A DNA stretch of 64,000 nucleotides from Staphylococcus borealis (GTDB lineage Bacteria; Bacillota; Bacilli; Staphylococcales; Staphylococcaceae). Made by a program: the position numbers and the translations under genes. The stretch is taken from contig NZ_CUEE01000004.1 of the NCBI RefSeq assembly GCF_001224225.1, positions 1 through 64,000 of the forward strand, written 5' to 3'. Positions 6,035 to 15,126 of the stretch are shown in pieces. Numbering within the stretch: the stretch's first letter is position 1; the number at the start of each line of letters is the position of its first letter. The notes under the pieces were generated by a model that had not been told where the DNA came from, did no database searches, and saw only the letters and a list, made by a program, of their open reading frames with translations.

Positions 6035-6528
6035 ATGAAAAAGGTTTTTGTTTTATTATTTAGTAGTTTATTAATATTAGGTGCATGTGGCAACAACGAT
6101 TCATCAAATAAAGATGATGCTAATAAAAAAAACAGAATCAAGTTCTAGTAAAAAGTCAAATGAGCCTATTAAAAAGAAAGAGAAATCAAAAGATCAAAAG
6201 AAAGAAGCAGCTTCAAATGAAGAGAAGCAATACAGCCAAGAACAATCACAAACTCAACAAGCAAATACTCAAGAGCATTTTCAAACTCAACAACATAATG
6301 TCCAAAGCAATCAGCATGAAGTTAATACACAACAAAACAATCAATCCGAAAATTTTCAAAATAGCCAACAATTTCAGCAACCTGTAAATAGTGCAAGAGA
6401 GCAAGCATTAAATGAAGGTATAGATTTTAACAATCCCACTGATGAAGAAATAGAAAGAATGCGAGAATTAAGTAAAAAACTCTCCTTATGGATTGCAAGA
6501 ACCTACTCAAGCGGGGCCTAATGAATAA
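6035..6528 (+). pseudogene. Lipoprotein gene with two poly-A frameshifts
   Basis: The ATG at 6035 follows AAAGGAG and encodes a signal peptide with lipobox LILGAC. The frame stops after 37 codons, just past an eight-A run (about 6125-6132). Removing one A gives DANKKTESSSSKKSNEP and opens a frame through a long Gln/Asn/Ser-rich region to about 6474. There a six-A run is followed in that frame by an unlikely tail ending at 6521. Removing one A from this run gives SKNSPYGLQEPTQAG and a stop at 6528. The reconstructed product is about 164 residues, a lipoprotein with a Lys-rich, then Gln-rich linker. Either the gene is dead, it is phase-variable, or homopolymers are miscalled. Confidence 0.7.
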
Positions 6529-6596
6529 TAAAAATAAAATAGGTACTATTAATGTAGTAAAATGTCCTCCCATTTTATAATACAAATTTATAACAT

Positions 6597-6681
6597 AAAA
6601 AGCACAAAGATATTTAATCGTCTAACCTACCAAGTTAATTTTAACTTTAGTAGTTCAGTACATTTAAATCTTTGTGCTTTT
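6597..6681. terminator. Convergent terminator between the lipoprotein gene and lplA
   Basis: AAAAGCACAAAGAT (6597-6610) and ATCTTTGTGCTTTT (6668-6681) form a 14-bp perfect stem around a large loop, with A and T tracts on both sides. It can serve both strands. Confidence 0.65.
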
Positions 6682-6702
6682 CGACTTAGTATTTATACCA
6701 TT

Positions 6703-7692
6703 TTAATAAGACATTAATTTTAAGATATCTTCTTTTTCAATAGCGCCGAAATAATGATAGAAATCAAATTCTTCCATCGCTTCTTTAATATGATTATAGT
6801 CATGTAAGACGCCTATAAGTGCTTCTTCTAACTCTGTAACATCGCCTTCACCAAAGAAGTCACCGAAGATTCTAGCATGTTCAATTTTACCTTTTTTCAC
6901 ATCAAACTTAATTTGTACAAATCCTTTTTCAAATTTTTCATCGCGTTCAAAATTGTATTTAGGATTTCGACCATAATTCCATTCCCATGTGCGATATTTC
7001 TCGTTACTTAACGCTTCAATATTCTTCCAATCTTCATCAGTTAATTTATATTCTTCGACTTCATGTTCACCGAAGATTGTTTTCAAGATGATTTGTTTAA
7101 AGTCATCAATAGAGATTGATTCTTCTAAGAATTCATCAATATTTGCGACACGCTTACGTACCGACTTAACACCCTTAGATTGAATTTTTTTAGGGTTAAC
7201 TTTTAATGCGTTTTGTACTTCTCCCAAGTCACTATTTAACATTAATGTGCCATGACTAAACATTCTGTCTTTAACTTTAACCATCGCATTTCCTGAAATT
7301 TTAGCTTGTCCAACTTGAATATCATTACGTCCCGTCATTTCTGCATCTACGCCCATTGATTGAAGTGCTTGTACAATTGGCTCTGTAAATTTTTTGAAAT
7401 TATGGAAGCTATTACCATCATCGTCTGTAATAAAACTAAAGTTTAAATTACCTTGATCGTGATATACAGCACCTCCACCTGAAATACGACGCACAACATG
7501 AATATTATGCTCATCCACATACTGTTTATTTACTTCTTCTATAGTGTTTTGATTTTTTCCAACAATAATTGACGGACCATTTACATAAAATAAAAAGTAA
7601 CTATCGTCTGAAGGTAAGTGTTTTAACACATATTCTTCCATAGCAAGATTCATTGTAGGATCTGTAATATTATTATTACTTACAAATTTCAT
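6703..7692 (-). CDS. lplA: Lipoate--protein ligase A
   Basis: LplA activates free lipoate with ATP and transfers it to lipoyl domains (E2 subunits, GcvH). The 329-residue length is normal. Visible signatures are RRISGGGAVYHD (68-79), the lipoyl-adenylate-binding lysine K131 in KISGNA, and FSHGTLMLNSD (145-155). The C-terminal accessory domain (about 245-329) is complete. AGGAGAG precedes the ATG. It is monocistronic, with terminators or divergent genes on both sides. The sequence is close to, but clearly different from, the S. aureus LplA I remember. Staphylococci can have a second ligase paralogue, so the exact 1/2 assignment is left open. Confidence 0.95.
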   Translation of the reverse strand: MKFVSNNNITDPTMNLAMEEYVLKHLPSDDSYFLFYVNGPSIIVGKNQNTIEEVNKQYVDEHNIHVVRRISGGGAVYHDQGNLNFSFITDDDGNSFHNFKKFTEPIVQALQSMGVDAEMTGRNDIQVGQAKISGNAMVKVKDRMFSHGTLMLNSDLGEVQNALKVNPKKIQSKGVKSVRKRVANIDEFLEESISIDDFKQIILKTIFGEHEVEEYKLTDEDWKNIEALSNEKYRTWEWNYGRNPKYNFERDEKFEKGFVQIKFDVKKGKIEHARIFGDFFGEGDVTELEEALIGVLHDYNHIKEAMEEFDFYHYFGAIEKEDILKLMSY

Positions 7693-7892
7693 CTTTATCT
7701 CTCCTTTGTCTCACTCGTATATGCCCTTAATTAAGTTATGCCTTAAATTTATTTATTTTGCCAATCATTTACTCAAATTTGACATTATTTTCATAATTAA
7801 AATATTATTTGCCAATTTTAGCATATATTTGTTTATTATTATGGTAATTTTTAGTACAATATAGTCTAGCTATGATTTTAGGAGGACTCGGT

Positions 7893-8069
7893 ATGACTGT
7901 TGCAGAAGTAGGAAATATCGTAGAATTTTATGACGGTTTAAGAGGCCGTGTTGAGAAAATTAATGACAATTCAGTTATTGTAGACTTAACAATTATGGAT
8001 AACTTCAATGAATTAGACTTACCTGAGAAAACGGTTATTAATCATAAACGATATACTATCGTTGAATAA
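7893..8069 (+). CDS. DUF2187 (YkvS-type) small protein
   Basis: A 58-residue, probably SH3/KOW-like beta-barrel protein: VGNIVEFYDGLRGRVEKINDNSVIVDLT. The pattern of a barrel that reads 'write-through' of a polymer is typical of the YkvS family; its function is not established. The start at 7893 is fixed by AGGAGG at 7880-7885; an in-frame ATG at 7872 lies upstream of that site. The gene ends 16 bp before the next ATG, so both are likely one transcript. Confidence 0.75.
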   Translation: MTVAEVGNIVEFYDGLRGRVEKINDNSVIVDLTIMDNFNELDLPEKTVINHKRYTIVE

Positions 8070-8085
8070 GAAGGTATACATTAAA

Positions 8086-8688
8086 ATGAAAAATATATCA
8101 AAAGCTTTAATTTGGTTTATAGCAAGTTTCATTGTATTCCATTTGATTTTATTTGTAATGTGGGGAGAACATCAAGAATATTGGTATTTATATACCGGTA
8201 TTATGTTAATTGCAGGTATTAGTTATGTATTTTACCAACGAGACATTGAATCTAAACGCTTATTAACTTCTATTGGCGTTGGTATTGTTACGGGTATTGT
8301 ATTGGTTATTATACAATTAATCTTTTCATTGCTATCTCCACAAATTACTTATGCAGAACTCATTAAAGAGTTATCAAGAACAGGTGTTTATTTCAAATGG
8401 CAAATGTTAGTAACATTAATTTTTGTTATACCTTGTCATGAGTTATATATGAGAACGATTTTACAAAAAGAATTAACGCGTTTTAAATTACCTACTTGGT
8501 TAATCATATTAATAACTGCATTATGTTCTAGTTCATTATTTATCTATTTAGACAAATGGTGGATCGTGGCGTTTATTTTCGTAGCTCAACTTCTTTTATC
8601 ATTGAGTTATCAATATACACGTCGCATCGTAACAACATCTTTAGGACAAATTGTTGCAATTATATTACTATTAATATTTCATGGATAA
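8086..8688 (+). CDS. Integral membrane protein, CPBP-like
   Basis: A 200-residue polytopic membrane protein with about six to seven hydrophobic spans. A segment PCHELYMRTILQKEL sits where CPBP/Abi intramembrane proteases carry EExxxR, with a single Glu followed by Arg four residues later. The second conserved motif of that family is not obvious, so this may be a degenerate member. The ATG at 8086 is preceded by AAGAAGG; the upstream in-frame TTG has no ribosome site. It follows the DUF2187 gene and ends at a strong terminator. Confidence 0.6.
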   Translation: MKNISKALIWFIASFIVFHLILFVMWGEHQEYWYLYTGIMLIAGISYVFYQRDIESKRLLTSIGVGIVTGIVLVIIQLIFSLLSPQITYAELIKELSRTGVYFKWQMLVTLIFVIPCHELYMRTILQKELTRFKLPTWLIILITALCSSSLFIYLDKWWIVAFIFVAQLLLSLSYQYTRRIVTTSLGQIVAIILLLIFHG

Positions 8689-8728
8689 AAAACTTTTCTT
8701 AGTGTTTGAGCTAAGAAAAGTTTTTTTG
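8688..8728. terminator. Bidirectional terminator
   Basis: AAAAAACTTTTCTTAG and CTAAGAAAAGTTTTTTT form a long perfect stem. It serves the plus-strand membrane protein gene and the convergent hydrolase gene. Confidence 0.85.
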
Positions 8729-8771
8729 TAGTCATTTGCGTTTCAGCAACGTTTTATTATATAGAGCTGAT

Positions 8772-10283
8772 TTAATATTTAACTATAAAGTTAGCATCAA
8801 CATTTAGATTGACATCAGATTGATTGAGTCTTGTAGCTATAAGTGTGCTCATTGGTTGATCACATGTAGAATGCAATGTTGATTCAGACTCTAAATATTG
8901 ACGGTAATTTCTATAGCAATAATCTGTCATCGTTACTCTATAGTGTTTATCTAATTCAAGACCCTTTAATGTCACCCTGTTAAAGCGTGGTGCAGACATA
9001 TCCACGATATAATCGAATCCTTGCCACATCGTACATCGTGTTTCATCAATAATTGTCATACTTAATTGTTTGTGTTCAAATTGAATATAAGAGTACGTAT
9101 ATTCAATCATCTTTTTAATTTGATGACCCTTTAAAGTGATATCTATTGCTTTATCTGGATGTGGATAAGCGTTATATACATCTTCATTCGTAACAATACC
9201 TTTTAATCCCTTTTCACCATTTTTAGGCACATTAGCACACGTAATTTCATTGTCAAAAGCCAAATGTAGACTGTCATGTAATAATTGGGTAAATGGGTGT
9301 GGTTTACTTAACAAATCTTCTAATCCATTAACGTCTAAATTAACTTTATTATTAGAAACGATTTCCTTAGACCAATGTTCTAGTGCTTTTCGATCATAAT
9401 ACGTTGTTTCGAGTAATGATTGATCTTCTGGATATTCACTTAAATTGATTACAGTAGATTGAATGTCTTCTTTTTCAAAAGAATTAGTGCGTTTTTTAAA
9501 TTTAATCTTCACGTGTACCAACTCTTGTGCATTCTGTCCTGCTTGAACATATACAGTTTCAAAGTCATTTCCAATAATGGTTTGGTGTTGGTGTGCAGTG
9601 ATCATCAAATCGATGACACCAATTTCTTTCATAATTTTTTCCGCTTCATGCGACCCTTTACTATGTCTTGTATTGGTTTGATTGATTTTATAGAGGCCTC
9701 CATGATATATCACGATTAAAAAGTCAGGATGTTCACTTTCATGAATATATCTAATCCATCGTTTTGCAGATAGTAAAGCTTTTTCAATACTGACAGCTTT
9801 CTCCATTTCAGCAAATTCATTTTTCATGAGCCCATCAGCAGTTAAGCCAACAATCGCGAGTCTAACATTATCATACTCTTTGATGATATAAGGCGTTGAG
9901 AAGTATGGCTCTTTTGTGAGCGCAAACTCTATATTTGCAGATAACCATTGAAATCGAGATAGTGAAACAGCTTTTGTTAGAAATGATAAACCAAATTTGA
10001 AATCGTCTGGGCTTACACCGCTAGCATCATACTGCATCGCATTCATCAATTTAATCATTGGATGACGTTTGTATGGCGCCACAACTGCATAATAATGCGC
10101 AGCCATCGAGCCAGCAATACTGCCTCCACTATCTAATAAAATGACTTTATCATTATTATCTCTCACATTTTTAACGTAAGTTCCTGCACGATAGATATTT
10201 GAACCAAAGTCTCCGTTCATAAAATGACTATGCATATCTGAAGTTGCTAAGATATCTATATTTATATGTTCATTTTTCTCCAA
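8772..10283 (-). CDS. Cytoplasmic metallophosphoesterase/5'-nucleotidase family protein (YunD-like)
   Basis: A 503-residue two-domain hydrolase. The N-terminal calcineurin-like domain has the metal-binding DMHSH (16-20), a LLDSGGSIAGS block and ITAHQHQ. The C-terminal 5'-nucleotidase domain begins near residue 315 and includes the PHPDKAIDITLKGHQIKKM segment. It lacks a signal peptide, unlike the secreted 5'-nucleotidases, so it should act in the cytoplasm on nucleotides, sugar nucleotides or cyclic nucleotides; the substrate is unknown. The best start is the TTG at 10283, 8 bp after AAGGGG; the GTG three codons upstream overlaps the ribosome site. Confidence 0.85.
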   Translation of the reverse strand: MEKNEHINIDILATSDMHSHFMNGDFGSNIYRAGTYVKNVRDNNDKVILLDSGGSIAGSMAAHYYAVVAPYKRHPMIKLMNAMQYDASGVSPDDFKFGLSFLTKAVSLSRFQWLSANIEFALTKEPYFSTPYIIKEYDNVRLAIVGLTADGLMKNEFAEMEKAVSIEKALLSAKRWIRYIHESEHPDFLIVIYHGGLYKINQTNTRHSKGSHEAEKIMKEIGVIDLMITAHQHQTIIGNDFETVYVQAGQNAQELVHVKIKFKKRTNSFEKEDIQSTVINLSEYPEDQSLLETTYYDRKALEHWSKEIVSNNKVNLDVNGLEDLLSKPHPFTQLLHDSLHLAFDNEITCANVPKNGEKGLKGIVTNEDVYNAYPHPDKAIDITLKGHQIKKMIEYTYSYIQFEHKQLSMTIIDETRCTMWQGFDYIVDMSAPRFNRVTLKGLELDKHYRVTMTDYCYRNYRQYLESESTLHSTCDQPMSTLIATRLNQSDVNLNVDANFIVKY

Positions 10284-10350
10284 TTTACACACCCCTTATT
10301 TAAAGATAGTTTAACATTTATTAAACTACGGGTGCTATTTATTTCTAACC

Positions 10351-10397
10351 AAAAACTGGGACAGAACAAATTATCTTGAATTCGTTCTATCCCAGCT
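10351..10397 (-). terminator. GGGACAGAAC-type inverted repeat, copy 1 (ktrD terminator)
   Basis: CTGGGACAGAAC and GTTCTATCCCAG form the stem with GAATTC inside. On the minus strand it is followed by T residues, so it can terminate ktrD transcription. It is one of six related repeats in this window. Confidence 0.75.
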
Positions 10398-10475
10398 TGC
10401 TATAGATATATGTCTTATTCAAATTAATACCATAACGTTTTAAATGATTTAACTATTCAACTTAATATCTTAAAC

Positions 10476-11834
10476 TTAGCCAATTTGTACACGTTCTTTA
10501 GGATAATGGTATTTATCAGGTTCTTTACGTCCAGCTATCATAATAATAAATGATATTAAACCAACACGACCAATGAACATTAAGATCATCAGTATTACTT
10601 TCGTAAGACCGCTAATATCATCTGTCACACCTAAAGATAAACCACATGTTCCAAATGCTGACATGACTTCAAAAAATACTTGTAGAAATGATAAATTAGT
10701 CTTTTCTGTTGCAAGAATAATAACCATACTTACAAATGTTAAAATTGATGCCATCGTAAAAACTGCAAATGAACGTTGAATATCAACCACATGTATTTCT
10801 CTATTGAAGACTTTTATCGCTGTCTTTTCAGTATTATTATTAAAGTTAATGACAAAGAGAATGAGTATCGCGAATGTTGTTGTACGTATACCACCACCAA
10901 CTGAACTTGGCGATGAGCCTATAAACATTAAAATACTCATGATAACGTTCGTTGCATCACTAAAGTTTGTAACATCAATGGTTTGTAATCCTGCACTACG
11001 TGTTGTTGCAGATTGAAATAGTGCGTAAAATAATGATTGATGCCAACTTAAACCTTTGAAAGCATGATGATGTTCTAAAGCTAAAATAGCTAAGACGCCA
11101 AAGATAAATAGAAATAAATATGTACAAGTCGTGATTTTGGTAAATAATGAAAATCTAAAATGACTAACTCTGTTTCTAACATAGGCTCTAATTTCTAATA
11201 ATACAGGAAAACCTATTGAACCTAATACAATGAGAAACATAACTATCGTTTGTACAAAATAATCTTTAGCATACGGGATTAAGGATTGACCTGTAATGTC
11301 TAATCCACCGTTTGTAGTAGCGGATACTGAAACAAATAATCCTTGCATGAGCGCATTTTTCAAATCAGGATTATCTCTATAGAAGTAAAATGCTAATAGC
11401 AATGCACCAATAAATTCAATAGTTAAGATTGTTTTAATAATCTCTAAAATTAACTTTACAGTTCCACTCATAGTATCCTTATTATTGTCTAACATGATCA
11501 ATTGGCGTTCACGGATACCTATATGTTTGCCTAATACGACCCACAACACTGTACCAATCGCCATGACACCAATACCGCCTATATTTAAGATGATTAGTAT
11601 AATAATTTGGCCAAATGTTGAGTATGTATCTACAATGTTCACGGGAGACAGTCCAGTTACACTAATCCCTGATACAGCTACGAACAGTGTATCAATTGGA
11701 CTAACATCTACACCTTGTTTGTGCACAAAAGGGAGATTTAGTAATAAGAAAGCGACAACTATGGCTATCAAATAATATAAAACTATCCCCTGTTGAGGAC
11801 TAGATTTTTTAAGTAACTTACTAAAAATAGACAC
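10476..11834 (-). CDS. ktrD: KtrD/KtrB-type potassium uptake channel subunit
   Basis: The 452-residue membrane subunit of a Ktr potassium system; it works with the cytoplasmic gating ring KtrC/KtrA encoded elsewhere. Four membrane-pore-membrane repeats are recognisable by their selectivity loops: GISVTGLSPV, SATTNGGLDI, SATTRSAGLQT and SAFGTCGLSLG. The first Gly of each loop builds the filter. Translation should start at the GTG at 11834 (GTG TCT ATT), 8 bp after GAGGTG; a nearby ATG is closed by a stop after six codons. Position next to the HtrA-like gene matches the S. aureus order, where this gene is ktrD. Confidence 0.92.
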   Translation of the reverse strand: MSIFSKLLKKSSPQQGIVLYYLIAIVVAFLLLNLPFVHKQGVDVSPIDTLFVAVSGISVTGLSPVNIVDTYSTFGQIIILIILNIGGIGVMAIGTVLWVVLGKHIGIRERQLIMLDNNKDTMSGTVKLILEIIKTILTIEFIGALLLAFYFYRDNPDLKNALMQGLFVSVSATTNGGLDITGQSLIPYAKDYFVQTIVMFLIVLGSIGFPVLLEIRAYVRNRVSHFRFSLFTKITTCTYLFLFIFGVLAILALEHHHAFKGLSWHQSLFYALFQSATTRSAGLQTIDVTNFSDATNVIMSILMFIGSSPSSVGGGIRTTTFAILILFVINFNNNTEKTAIKVFNREIHVVDIQRSFAVFTMASILTFVSMVIILATEKTNLSFLQVFFEVMSAFGTCGLSLGVTDDISGLTKVILMILMFIGRVGLISFIIMIAGRKEPDKYHYPKERVQIG

Positions 11835-11852
11835 GCATTTGTCACCTCAACG

Positions 11853-13769
11853 TTATTTCAATTTTATTTTTATCTCTTGAGACTTACCTTCTCTATAAAT
11901 TTTAGCCGACAATGTTTTTAAATCTTGTCTATGGCTAAAAATAGTTTGTCTATACTGTAAATTATTTTGAATTGATTTACTATCTAATTCTACAACTACA
12001 TCACCAATTTTTAAACCTGATTTTTTACCTAATCCATCATCTTTCAATTTTTCTACTACAATTCCGCTTTGAACATCTTCAGGGACTTTAAATAATACTC
12101 TTTCATATGGTAATAACTCTGAAACATTTTTAATGCCAATACCAGTATTAGGATATTGAATTTCACCTTTTTTCTCTAGTTCTGAAGCAATTGCACGTGC
12201 ATCATCTATTGGAATAGCAAATCCCATACCTTCAATATTCGGCATGTTTATTTTCAGTGATACTACACCTACGAGTTCCCCATCTTGATTAACGACAGCA
12301 CCTCCTGAATTACCAGGATTTACCGAAGCATCTATTTGAAACGTATTAATCAGTTCATCATTTTTATTATCTTTATCGAAATCGACCGGTACTGTTCTGT
12401 TTAATCCAGAAACAATACCTTTTGTTACTGTGTTTTTAAAATCATTGCCTAACGGATTACCCACAACTAAGATGCTTTCACCTAACTTCAATTGATTTGA
12501 ACGACCGATTTTAATAGGTTGAACATTTTTGTTATTGATCATTGCTTTAAGCACTGCAATATCTGACCACATATCTTTGCCAACTACTGTAGCTGTAGCT
12601 GCCTTATTATCATCATATGTAATGTTAACCTTATCGTTATTACCGACTATATGTGTATTCGTTAAAATAAAAAAGGTATCGCCTACAGCTTTGTAGACGA
12701 CACCTGAACCAACTTCGTTATTTGAATTTGTATTTATATTTGTTTTATCAGTTGTTTGTGTTGTTGGATTCTTAGGTGTGTCGTTCTCAACTGTTACCAC
12801 TGATTTTACAGCGGTATCTGCATTTTTCATTGTTGTTGTGTATTTTGTATTTTGATGACTACTTTGTTCAACACTACTGTTTTGGTTAATTGTTGAAATA
12901 ATTGCACTAATCAATATGACAATTAATATGATTGCAACTACGATAACAATTTTAAGCCAGTGTAATGTTAAGAATGATTTTACTTTGTCCATCATATCAT
13001 TATGATTAGACTTATCGTGTGCATGCTCACTTACTTCTTCATGATTCGTTTGATTTGAATTATGACGTGTTGTATTACCATGCGCTGCACCTTCATCATC
13101 TTTATGATCTTGATGAGATGTGGATACCTGTTTTGAAGCATGATGCTCATTCGTCTTTAAATCTTGTGATTCTATCATTTCACTATCATGCGTTTCTAAA
13201 TCAGACGTAGTATTAGCTTCTGAGGTACCTTTTTCTCCTTTGTATGTGCTAATATCATCACGTTGATGCGCATCTTGTTTACTAACGCTCGCATGCTGAG
13301 TTTTGCCTTTATTCTTTTCTAATCTACTATACTTAGGTTCTATATCACTTTGATTTGAAGATAGCTCATTTTCATCCTCATTAGTCTTATTACCTGTTTC
13401 AACTTTAGATTTTGATGCTATCGGTTTATTTTCTTTGTCCTCATTTTTAAGTTGTTGCTCTTCAGGCAATGTTAAATGATGCTCTTTTTCATCTACCACA
13501 TAATCGGATTCATTTTCAGAACGTAATTTGGCTAAATGTTGCTGTTGCTGAATTTCTTCTTGCGTCAATTTCTCAATTCTTGCTTTTCGCATGTTATCTT
13601 TAACACGTTCTTCATTAACTTTTGCTTGTTCTTGCTCTTTTTGTGCAAGTCTTTCACGCTGTGCTTTCTCACGTGCTAATCGTTCTTCACGCTCTTCGTT
13701 ATGAAAATACTCGTGTCGTTTTCGACGATATTGTTCACGTGGTATTACGTGTTTTTTATCATTATCCAA
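11853..13769 (-). CDS. HtrA/DegP-like membrane-anchored serine protease
   Basis: A 638-residue S1C protease with an unusual layout. Residues 1-265 are a cytoplasmic, highly charged, low-complexity region rich in Glu, Lys, Gln, His and Ser. A single membrane span covers about 271-293. An extracellular trypsin-like domain follows with His373 (NTHIV), Asp403 (WSDIAVL) and Ser488 (GNSGG). The C-terminus (about 545-638) is one PDZ domain. The family handles misfolded exported proteins. The N-terminal region is much shorter and different from the one I remember in S. aureus (total about 769 residues), while the protease domain is similar. It lies 18 bp upstream of ktrD and may be co-transcribed. 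Confidence 0.92.
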   Translation of the reverse strand: MDNDKKHVIPREQYRRKRHEYFHNEEREERLAREKAQRERLAQKEQEQAKVNEERVKDNMRKARIEKLTQEEIQQQQHLAKLRSENESDYVVDEKEHHLTLPEEQQLKNEDKENKPIASKSKVETGNKTNEDENELSSNQSDIEPKYSRLEKNKGKTQHASVSKQDAHQRDDISTYKGEKGTSEANTTSDLETHDSEMIESQDLKTNEHHASKQVSTSHQDHKDDEGAAHGNTTRHNSNQTNHEEVSEHAHDKSNHNDMMDKVKSFLTLHWLKIVIVVAIILIVILISAIISTINQNSSVEQSSHQNTKYTTTMKNADTAVKSVVTVENDTPKNPTTQTTDKTNINTNSNNEVGSGVVYKAVGDTFFILTNTHIVGNNDKVNITYDDNKAATATVVGKDMWSDIAVLKAMINNKNVQPIKIGRSNQLKLGESILVVGNPLGNDFKNTVTKGIVSGLNRTVPVDFDKDNKNDELINTFQIDASVNPGNSGGAVVNQDGELVGVVSLKINMPNIEGMGFAIPIDDARAIASELEKKGEIQYPNTGIGIKNVSELLPYERVLFKVPEDVQSGIVVEKLKDDGLGKKSGLKIGDVVVELDSKSIQNNLQYRQTIFSHRQDLKTLSAKIYREGKSQEIKIKLK

Positions 13770-13954
13770 AGGTGTCCACTCCTATCGATTCACTCACAAT
13801 CTATTATGGTAACGTTGCATTATGTTTATATGGTTGTGGTTTTGTTTAATTTATTTATACATTAATTAAAGTTTAATATCATTATTGCCAATTGGCAATA
13901 ATTGAAGGTTTAAATCTGAATTTTTCTTACCATTTATATATATCATTCTATAAA

Positions 13955-14008
13955 AAATAAAAAAGCCTTTTAAATTTAATGGTTCTCATCAAATTTAAAA
14001 GACTCGAA
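13955..14008 (-). terminator. Terminator of the TerC-family gene
   Basis: On the minus strand GTCTTTTAAATTT and AAATTTAAAAGGC pair around a 13-nt loop and are followed by TTTTTTATTTTTT. It lies directly after the stop at 14027. Confidence 0.85.
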
Positions 14009-14026
14009 TGAAGCGTTTAAGCCAAA

Positions 14027-14821
14027 TTATTTAGTTTTCTTTTTGTTACTACGTACTGATGTTAACCAACCGATAACAACTAATAGAATCATAACTGTCC
14101 AGAAAATAGCTTGCCATAATGTACTATGAGGGAAGTGTTCAGGTAAAATACCGATGTCTTCATGTGCAAGTACAATGACAACTAATTTAATACCTACCCA
14201 TCCTACAATTGCAAAGGCAGCACCTTCTAAGCCAGGGTATTTGTTTAATAAGTCAACAAACCATGTAGCAGCAAAACGCATTAAAATAACACCGATCATG
14301 CCACCAATAAACATAACTGAGAATTGACCTAAGTCCATGCCACCAAAATGAATGCCAACTGTTGGTAATGTAACAGCAATAGCCATGGCAGCTAACATAG
14401 AATCAATAGCAAAAGCGATATCTGCAAATTCAACTTTTAACACAGTACCCCAGAATTGCATTGGTCCGACTTTCTTTTCAACACCATCATCGTCAAAATG
14501 ATGATCATCACCTTCAGGTTGATCTTCGTGTTTTTTATGGAAAAATTGCCACAGATTTCTTATAGACATGAAAATTAAATATGCGGCACCCAGTGCTTGA
14601 ATAAACCAGAAATTAGCAATAATACTAATTAAGAATAAGGCAAGAAAACGAAATACAAATGCACCTAGTAAACCATAAAATAAAGCTCTTTTACGTTGTT
14701 CAGGTGGTAAATGTTTAACCATAACGGCCATAACAACAGCATTATCAGCTGCTAATAGCCCTTCTAAAAATACAAGAACGAGAATTACCCACAAGTAAGG
14801 TAAAATTAAACTCGGATCCAT
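14027..14821 (-). CDS. mntY: TerC-family membrane protein, manganese-responsive (MntY)
   Basis: A 264-residue TerC-family protein with about seven membrane spans. Family signature residues are present: the acidic LEGLLAADNAVVMAVMV in the first span and VEFADIAFAIDSMLAA near 130, whose Asp/Asn residues are thought to bind the metal. A His/Asp-rich cytosolic loop (KKHEDQPEGDDHHFDDDG) lies between. I place the start at 14821, after AAGGAG; the longer frame has no ribosome site. The upstream leader is a yybP-ykoY manganese riboswitch, which ties the gene to Mn(II) homeostasis. In S. aureus this gene has been named mntY and linked to Mn export and metalation of secreted proteins. Confidence 0.9.
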   Translation of the reverse strand: MDPSLILPYLWVILVLVFLEGLLAADNAVVMAVMVKHLPPEQRKRALFYGLLGAFVFRFLALFLISIIANFWFIQALGAAYLIFMSIRNLWQFFHKKHEDQPEGDDHHFDDDGVEKKVGPMQFWGTVLKVEFADIAFAIDSMLAAMAIAVTLPTVGIHFGGMDLGQFSVMFIGGMIGVILMRFAATWFVDLLNKYPGLEGAAFAIVGWVGIKLVVIVLAHEDIGILPEHFPHSTLWQAIFWTVMILLVVIGWLTSVRSNKKKTK

Positions 14822-14849
14822 AGTGGACAGCTCCTTTTTGTTTGAATAC

Positions 14850-15017
14850 AAATAAAGAGACCTATGCTAAATAATAGCAAAGGTCTCACTTAGCAAATAA
14901 TTGCCCACTTTACCGGAAGTCCATACTTCGTAATGACGATAAAGTGCTAATCATCAAATGTAATGATGATTCTCAAGTTACTCCCCTCTGACAACTTGTC
15001 ATAGGTATTCATTTGTT
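14850..15017 (-). promoter_or_regulatory. yybP-ykoY manganese riboswitch with terminator
   Basis: On the minus strand the leader contains GGGGAGTAACTTGAG, a helix with AATCATCAT, CGGTAAAGTGGGCAA and TGCTAAGTGAGACC. These are hallmarks of the yybP-ykoY (Mn2+) aptamer class. The 3' part GAGACCTTTGCTA...TAGCATAGGTCTC (14857-14887) is an intrinsic terminator followed by T residues. Binding of Mn2+ should stabilise the aptamer, prevent the terminator and switch the TerC-family gene on. The 3' arm of the aptamer (TGAGACC) is shared with the terminator, as expected of a transcriptional switch. Confidence 0.9.
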
Positions 15018-15023
15018 AAGTGT

Positions 15024-15053
15024 ATTATACACCATACGCCATATAAATAAACC
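15024..15053 (-). promoter_or_regulatory. Promoter of the manganese riboswitch leader
   Basis: A perfect TATAAT (15024-15029, minus strand) lies about 20 nt upstream of the aptamer. The -35 region (GTTTAT/TTTATT near 15047) is weak. Confidence 0.6.
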
Positions 15054-15126
15054 ATTTGCGTTCAATAAATTGTAAAATTTAAAGAGATGAGCTCGTTGTT
15101 AATACCCTTCTTTTTCAATCGTATGC

